Below are positions 59,233 to 64,000 of a stretch of DNA of 64,000 bases, piece after piece. Position 1 is the stretch's first letter, and each line of letters starts with the position of its first letter. The notes beneath the pieces are model-generated. The model saw nothing but the letters and a program-made list of their open reading frames with translations, made no database searches and had not been told where the DNA came from. Origin of the DNA: Haematobia irritans (Eukaryota; Arthropoda; Insecta; Diptera; Muscidae); assembly GCF_050003625.1 (NCBI RefSeq), contig NC_134397.1:72457551-72521550 (forward strand). The letters run 5' to 3'. A program made the position numbers and the translations under genes.

Positions 59233-60511
59233 ACAGGTTGGCTGATAAATCCCCTGTCTAACAAAGAAAAACACTTTTTTGTCAAAATTCGTTTTTATTA
59301 TTCAACATAGTTCCCTTCAAGAGCGATACAACGATTATAACGACCTTCCAATTTTTTGATACCATTTTGGTAGTACTCCTTCGGTTTTGCCTTAAAATAG
59401 GTCCCAGTTTCGGCGATCACCTGTTCATTGCAGCCAAATTTTTTCCCTGCAAGCATCCTTTTGAGGTCTGAGAACAAGAAAAAGTCGCTGGTGGCCAGAT
59501 CTGGAGAATACGGTGGGTGGGGAAGCAATTCGAAGCCCAATTCATGAATTTTTGCCATCGTTCTCAATGACTTGTGGTACGGTGCGTTGTCTTGGTGGAA
59601 CAACACTTTTTTCTTCTTCATATGGGGCCGTTTTGCCGCGATTTCGACCTTCCAACGCTTCAATAACGCCATATAATAGTCAATGTTGATGGTTTTTCCC
59701 TTCTCAAGATAATCGATAAAAATTATTCCATGCGCATCCCAAAAAACAGAGGCCATTGCTTTGCCAGCGGACTTTTGAGTCTTTCCACGCTTCGGAGACG
59801 GTTCACCGGTCGCTGTCCACTCAGCCGACTGTCGATTGGACTCCGGAGTGTAGTGATGGAGCCATGTTTCATCCATTGTCACATATCGACGAAAAAACTC
59901 GGGTGTATTACGAGTTTACAGCTGCAAACACCGCTCAGAATAATTAACACGTTGTTGTTTTTGGTCAAATGTGAGCTCGCGTGGCACCCATTTTGCACAG
60001 AGCTTCCGCATATCCAAATATTGATGAATGATATGACCAACACTCTCCTTTGATATCTTTAAGGCCTCTGCTATCTTGATCAACTTCATTTTACGGTCAT
60101 TGAAAATCATTTTGTGGATTTTTTTGATGTTTTCGTCGGTAACCACCTCTTTCGGGCGTCCACTGCGTTCACCGTCCTCCGTGCTCATTTCACCACGTTT
60201 GAATTTGCATACCAATCAATTATTGTTAATTTCCCTGGGGCAGAGTCCGGAAACTCATTATCAAGCCAAGTTTTTGCTTCCACCGTATTTTTCCCCTTCA
60301 GAAACAGTATTTTATCAAAACACGAAATTTCTTTTTTTCACAATAACAAAAGTTGCTTCACAAAAGACGCTCTATCTCACAAACTAATTGACTTACAGAC
60401 GTCAAATTTTGACACGAGTCATTTGAAGGTTGGTACTATATAAAAATAATATGTATGTAATACTAGCGACGCCATCTATGTGTCAGACCGGGGACTTATC
60501 AGCCAACCTGT
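59233..60511 (-). mobile_element. Himar1-like mariner element, copy 2
   Basis: 1,279 bp with inverted termini (ACAGGTTGGCTGATAAATCC at the left; GGACTTATCAGCCAACCTGT at the right), flanked by TA at 59231-59232 and 60512-60513. It is close to the full Himar1 length and lacks the 43-bp deletion and the micro-inversion of copy 1, so it serves as the in-window reference for them. Confidence 0.93.
59298..60340 (-). pseudogene. mariner (Himar1-like) transposase, inactivated
   Basis: The catalytic half (59882-59298) is open and keeps the three Asp of the DD34D triad: MDETW, HQDNAP and SPDLA. It ends EGNYVE. The DNA-binding half (60215-59916) is open and carries the HTH region and WVPREL. One TAA at 59916-59918 (from TTA in QLLTRN) separates them in the same frame. 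The N-terminus has lost its ATG (the usual ATGG between the A runs is deleted near 60340) and has single-base deletions in TGTTTCTGAAG and GCAAATTCAAACG. The lesions differ from those of copy 1, so the two copies died independently. Confidence 0.9.
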
Positions 60512-60513
60512 TA

Positions 60514-60825
60514 TGTGTGTGAAGTTTTCACTGCCATACTGTAATCCCATGTCATGAAGGACCTTCATCTATGTGACAACGGAAACCAGATTGAAATAGT
60601 GCCCAAAGTCCACGATCTGTCAAATAAGATCTTATCTGCTGCGTCAACAAAGCTTCGAACACTAACTGGCCTTAGAGTAATACACATTTAGAAGCTGGCA
60701 ATTCACACTGTAATTGTTCCAATTTGCCAGTTTGAAAAGTTTCTCTTTTTGCCCATTATAAGAAATTTCTTTGCTTTACCGAAAACGTGCTGTGATCGAC
60801 TGATTGTAATTTCTTTAAGGTAAGC
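60514..60825. other. remainder of the RT fragment and spacer
   Basis: Contains the upstream part of the decayed RT described at 59035-60800. The last ~50 bp before the SINE tail has no recognised content. Confidence 0.5.
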
Positions 60826-61262
60826 AAGGTTAGGTTAGTTGGCAGCCCGATGTATCAGGCTCACTTAGACTATTCAGTCCATTGTGATACCACATTGGTG
60901 AACTTCTCTCTTATGACTCAGTGATGCCCGATTCCATGTTAAGCTCAATGACAAGGGTAAACAAAGTATTTCGACATTCCTTAAACCTCGTTCTTGAGAG
61001 AGTACCAACTTTTGATGCCGCATTATCTTGGGAAATGTTCTACTTGCCAAAGAGGACCTAATGACCAAAAGTATTGCCCAAATTGCTAACTTCAGTCGAA
61101 AATCGCCCACTGGGCCCAGAAGTTGTAATCCCAATGGATGACGTTGAATTTCACTTGAAATTCGTAATAAGTACCTATTATACGAAATTGAAATAATTCG
61201 AGTTAGAAAACACGTCCATTCTCTTCGAGGATTGCCATTTACACCTTTAGGTGACGGATTTT
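60826..61262 (-). mobile_element. LINE-5'/SINE-3' chimera
   Basis: Read on the minus strand, 61262-60958 matches the LINE 5' UTR and ORF1 start (GGACGTGTTTTCTAACTCG, ATTACGAATTTCAAGTG, CTGGGCCCAGTGG), up to the sequence AAATACTTTGTTTA that equals LINE position about 45050. It then switches at 60957 into the SINE body (CCCTTGTCATTGAGCTTAAC, AGAGAAGTTCACCAATG) and the shared tail (CGGGCTGCCAACTAACCTAA). The LINE itself does not contain the SINE body part, so this is a real fusion and not only a deletion. Confidence 0.75.
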
Positions 61263-61280
61263 TTTTGCTGGCTAATTGCT

Positions 61281-61342
61281 TAACAATTTAGAATTAAGTT
61301 ACCTTCAATATTAACAATTTAGAATTAAGTTACCTTCAATAT
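61281..61342 (+). repeat. exact 31-bp tandem duplication
   Basis: The unit starts TAACAATTTAGAATTAAG and ends TTACCTTCAATAT. Two copies head to tail. Confidence 0.9.
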
Positions 61343-61574
61343 TAATTAATAATGAGAGTTCTTGCTGGGTAATCTAGTGAATATAACTTCTGCATAATAA
61401 TTTAACCGATAATTCAGAATTTTCCACCTAATCTGTGCATGTCATTCTTTTTCTGAGGTGAGGAAAAATCTGTTTATAGCAACATTTAAAATTGCGGATG
61501 ATAGAACTTCTCCTACTTCGTGAGTATCGCTACACAGATTCCCTTAAAAGTTTGATTGATCTACAGTGATTAAA
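61343..61574. other. unclassified DNA
   Basis: Probably a continuation of the decayed LINE to its right, but similarity is too weak to assign. Confidence 0.35.
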
Positions 61575-62265
61575 TTTGCTTGGTGTCGTTCCAACCCTTG
61601 CAATTCTCCAATCGAACATTCGCCATCATGCAACCTTCTCACACACTATGACTTCCAGGTAGCCAGAGGCATAACAACAGATCACAGTTCCCATGGAATA
61701 TGTAAGTCTTGCTAACTCCTCCGCATCGCAGTTCCCTGCTCAGCCATATCGTTGAGAGATTTGTGCCAGTCTATGCGAGTTAATGCTCTTTAAGAATCCA
61801 AGGCGCAGTGTTCAATATAATCACCACATAACGCCCTGGTCCACCTCATTCCTGCGGCCAGTTTTCCCAATCAACTATTGGAAGATCTTGGCTACATTTT
61901 TAGCAGCCTTGATCAGTAACTGCAATTAACTTAAATCGTCGTTGATACCATGCAGCCTCTTGGCGTCGAGGACATTAGCCGGGAAACTTGTCCGGCAACT
62001 ATGAATTGTAGCCAGACATTTCATTCTAACTTTCCATTCATTTGTGCTTCAGACACATACCGTTTACAGAGATGTCACAGCCTATCGACACGTCTTCAAG
62101 TCGACAAATAGACACAAATCTATGGTGCCTTGATATACCATCACACTTGGTGCCTTGATTTACCATCACACTTAAAATTCGTAATAGGTACCTATTATAC
62201 TAAATTGAAATAATCCGATTTAGAAAACACGTCCGTTGTGTTTGATGGTTGCCACCTACATCCTT
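61575..62265 (-). pseudogene. internally deleted, decayed copy of the LINE
   Basis: In LINE order on the minus strand: 5' UTR with GGACGTG (near 62228) and ATAATAGGTACCTATTACGA; ORF1 start (TCGACTTGAAGACGTGTCG, near 62100); ORF1 middle (GGAAACTTGTCCGGC complement near 61985; TCAACTATTGGAAGATCTTG near 61875). It then jumps to the ORF2 RNase H end (CTTGGTGTCGTTCCAACCCT, CCTGGAATATG-like TCCCATGGAATATGTAAG, CAGCCATATCGTTGAGAG). Roughly 3.3 kb between ORF1 and the RNase H domain is missing. A short 5' stretch (TGGTGCCTTGATATACCATC) is duplicated. Confidence 0.75.
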
Positions 62266-62340
62266 CGATGGAACCGAAATTTACCTCGTAACCAGTGGGT
62301 GAAGTGGTGACTACTTGACCTCAATAACGAAAGGCACATA
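62266..62340. other. short spacer between LINE and SINE fragments
   Basis: No recognised content. Confidence 0.4.
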
Positions 62341-62478
62341 GGTTAGGTTAGGTTATGTGGCAGCCCGATGTATCAGGCTCACTTACGACTATTCAGTCCA
62401 TTGTGATACCAACTTCTCTCTTATCACTGAGTTCTGCCCGTTCCATGTTAAGCCCATTGCACCACGGTGGCTCTCAAA
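62341..62478 (-). mobile_element. internally deleted SINE
   Basis: On the minus strand: head GAGAGCCACCGTGGTGCAAT GG with the A box, joined directly to GCTTAACATGGAACGGGCAG of the 3' body, then the LINE-shared tail and three TAACC units. About 200 bp, including the B box, is lost; the junction lies at similar short sequences (AGCATG / AACATG). Confidence 0.82.
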
Positions 62479-63599
62479 ATTCATTAATGATATCCATTTT
62501 CACCAACAAACTTTGCTTACCACATCCTCTGTGTATGCCATTCCAATTCTGAGGAGAGCTATCTGGCGCGGCCTCAATCGTCGCCCCTCTTGTTTGGGGA
62601 ATGTTAATTTTCCACACATTACTTTAGAGGTCCTCCAGCTGTCCCCAATGGTAGCCTGAGCTCAACCCCATCGGACTTTACATACTTTAACTTGCTTTAG
62701 TTTTTTTGTCCATCCACTGACATTAGTCATCCAAAATGTTCAAACCATATGACAATTAGCTACACAAATGCTCTCTCTTCTATCTATATCCCTATTAAAT
62801 ATTTTAATTAAAATAATAATAACATTAAAGTAAATATACATTTGGGGGATTTTACTTTTTCCTCAACACATAAATCCTCACTGAAAAGAATTTATCGTCT
62901 TCTTTATTGCTAATATTTATTTAGAAAATAGGATTAACCCAAAACATAAGGCTTTATCAAACAGGGTCCCCAAGGGATTAATGTGCCATAACACTTAAAT
63001 AAAAATAATAATAATTTCGAAAATAAAAACGATGGAAATAAAGACGGCAAAAAAAGCTGCGACAACATTTTGTCTGTCTAGCGGCTGTGTTTTTTTTTTT
63101 TTTTTTTGGTGATCAGTGACGATTGGCATGGTCTGTTAACACAGAACCAGATACAAACGTCAGCAGTTGTACGTCGCGGAGGCATAAGCAAACTGCAGCA
63201 ACAACAAAACAACACCAATATTTGAATGTCTATCGGAGCGCAACGTCGAACAGTCGAAGATGGCGTAGGAAACCCCTTTAGCGGGAACCCCAACAACGAT
63301 ATATTAATTAAAATTATAAACAAATTCGATTTTAGTCGATAGTGACAACTTCTACGATGGTTTCGTTTTCTTAAAGTTATCTTCGAGCGTTACCGATAGA
63401 GCGTTCAACTTTTGGTGAAGTCCTCCTTAAAGATTTTAACGATTATAGAGAGTCATTGATAAGCAGACATAAGAGAATATTACAGATATACGTCAAGATT
63501 TCCTGAAGCGTAATGACAATGTCCGTCAATTCATCCACTACATTAAAAAATTAAAATTAAATTCCGCAACAAAATTGGTAGTTCTACTTAAGTCATTAC
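62479..63599. other. unclassified DNA, possible retroelement gag remnant
   Basis: 62480-62660 has no known content. 63090-63110 is a T run. 63475-63603 reads DIRQDFLKRNDNVRQFIHYI in one frame, faintly like a retrotransposon gag segment, but there is no supporting motif. The upstream frame NPFSGNPNNDILIKIINKFD (about 63273-63330) is compatible with the same idea. Very uncertain. Confidence 0.3.
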
Positions 63600-64000
63600 T
63601 TTAAATTATATTGATATCCCAAGAATTAATTCGAAGTATATGCAACAAAGTTCCGCCGTCTGGCAAGCCCATTCAAAATTCAATACTTTTGATTCGAGCA
63701 GACGACGTCCGGGCGACACAACAGGACAGTTACGCTTCGAGATCTATAATTCTACTGGCGACGCTAGATATTAAGAACGCTTTCCACAGCCTAAGGTGGA
63801 CAAATATACACCCTAGTGTTGATAATTACTGAAATACTTGATGAGAATGAATTGAAAGACTATCATAAGGACACTTTTCTGGGCCTAAGAAGAATGGAGG
63901 TAACCTCAGGTGCAGCACAACGCCCAATCCTCGGACCTCTGGATTTCTGGAACGCAACATACAACGAGATACTGCGGATACTCATACCGGACGTTACATT
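63600..64000 (+). pseudogene. R1-like non-LTR reverse transcriptase fragment, runs off the window
   Basis: 63611-63832 encodes SIILLATLDIKNAFHSLRW, which matches the TLDVKNAFNS-type catalytic motif of R1-group LINEs (Asp kept). After a stop and frame change, 63900-64000 reads SGAAQRPILGPLDFWNATYN EILRILIPD, corresponding to GVPQGSxLGPxLWN and the following helix. At least one stop and one frameshift in 400 bp mean it is dead. It is a different family from the LINE at 44706. The upstream limit is not clear. Confidence 0.72.

Larger units (their letters stand above)
59035..60800 (-). pseudogene. decayed non-LTR reverse transcriptase (jockey/CR1-like), split by mariner
   Basis: Minus-strand translation outside the mariner gives scattered RT motifs in the expected order. 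RPVSV (near 60670) corresponds to the RPIS motif. QQIRSYLTDRGLWALFQSGF (60640-60575) contains the QSGFR motif. After the mariner come GFLKAFDSLDNVF (59225-59185), which is the catalytic KAFDS region, and RSQRVSIGDILSLEF (59125-59080), ahead of a degraded GVPQGSVLGP (FRKVSVTGP). Many frameshifts and stops mean it has long been dead. Removing the mariner with one TA joins the two parts, which supports a single original copy. Confidence 0.65.

Overview
This is a transposon-rich piece of an insect nuclear genome. I find no host gene in it. The best guess is a muscid (calyptrate) fly, and among those the horn fly Haematobia irritans. Two near-full-length mariner copies match my memory of Himar1, the mariner first described from that fly. 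The DINE-1/Helentron-like dispersed elements, the LOA-like LINE and the high AT content also fit a large repeat-rich muscid genome. This is inference from remembered sequences; I could run no search.

Layout. 1-6.4 kb: AT-rich intergenic DNA with a perfect 54-bp palindrome and a tRNA-derived SINE (2228-2579). 6.4-15 kb: long arrays of a 29-bp unit with higher-order repeats. 15.2-18 kb: a decayed SINE and a dead Himar1 copy. 18.2-21.5 kb: a four-layer nest (29-bp array, TA-flanked MITE, DINE-like element, second MITE). 22.9-25 kb: the best-preserved DINE-like element, with 153-bp and 29-bp internal arrays. 25.5-28 kb: a Helitron-like element, about 200 bp of (TA)n and another 29-bp array. 28.7-30.3 kb: a DINE-like element. 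32-36 kb: a 29-bp array with a 1.4-kb block duplication. 38-41 kb: nested DINE and MITE pieces. 41.9-51.5 kb: a 29-bp array split by a divergent DINE-like element, itself split by a 5,026-bp LINE with a perfect 15-bp target duplication. 52.2-55.3 kb: a hAT-like element with an 8-bp duplication, and a TA-flanked MITE. 55.9-58 kb: another full DINE-like element. 59-64 kb: a second Himar1 copy inside a decayed LINE reverse transcriptase, LINE/SINE fragments including a chimera, and an R1-like reverse transcriptase fragment cut by the window end.

How the parts relate. The LINE (ORF1, then endonuclease, reverse transcriptase and RNase H in ORF2) and the SINE share about 80 bp of 3' end plus a (TAACC)n tail, so the LINE family is the likely engine that mobilises the SINE. 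The 29-bp satellites look like overgrown versions of a module inside the DINE-like elements. The 153-bp internal repeat of those elements stays open as a 51-codon unit in two diverged subfamilies. Most computed ORFs in the window are by-products of these repeats.
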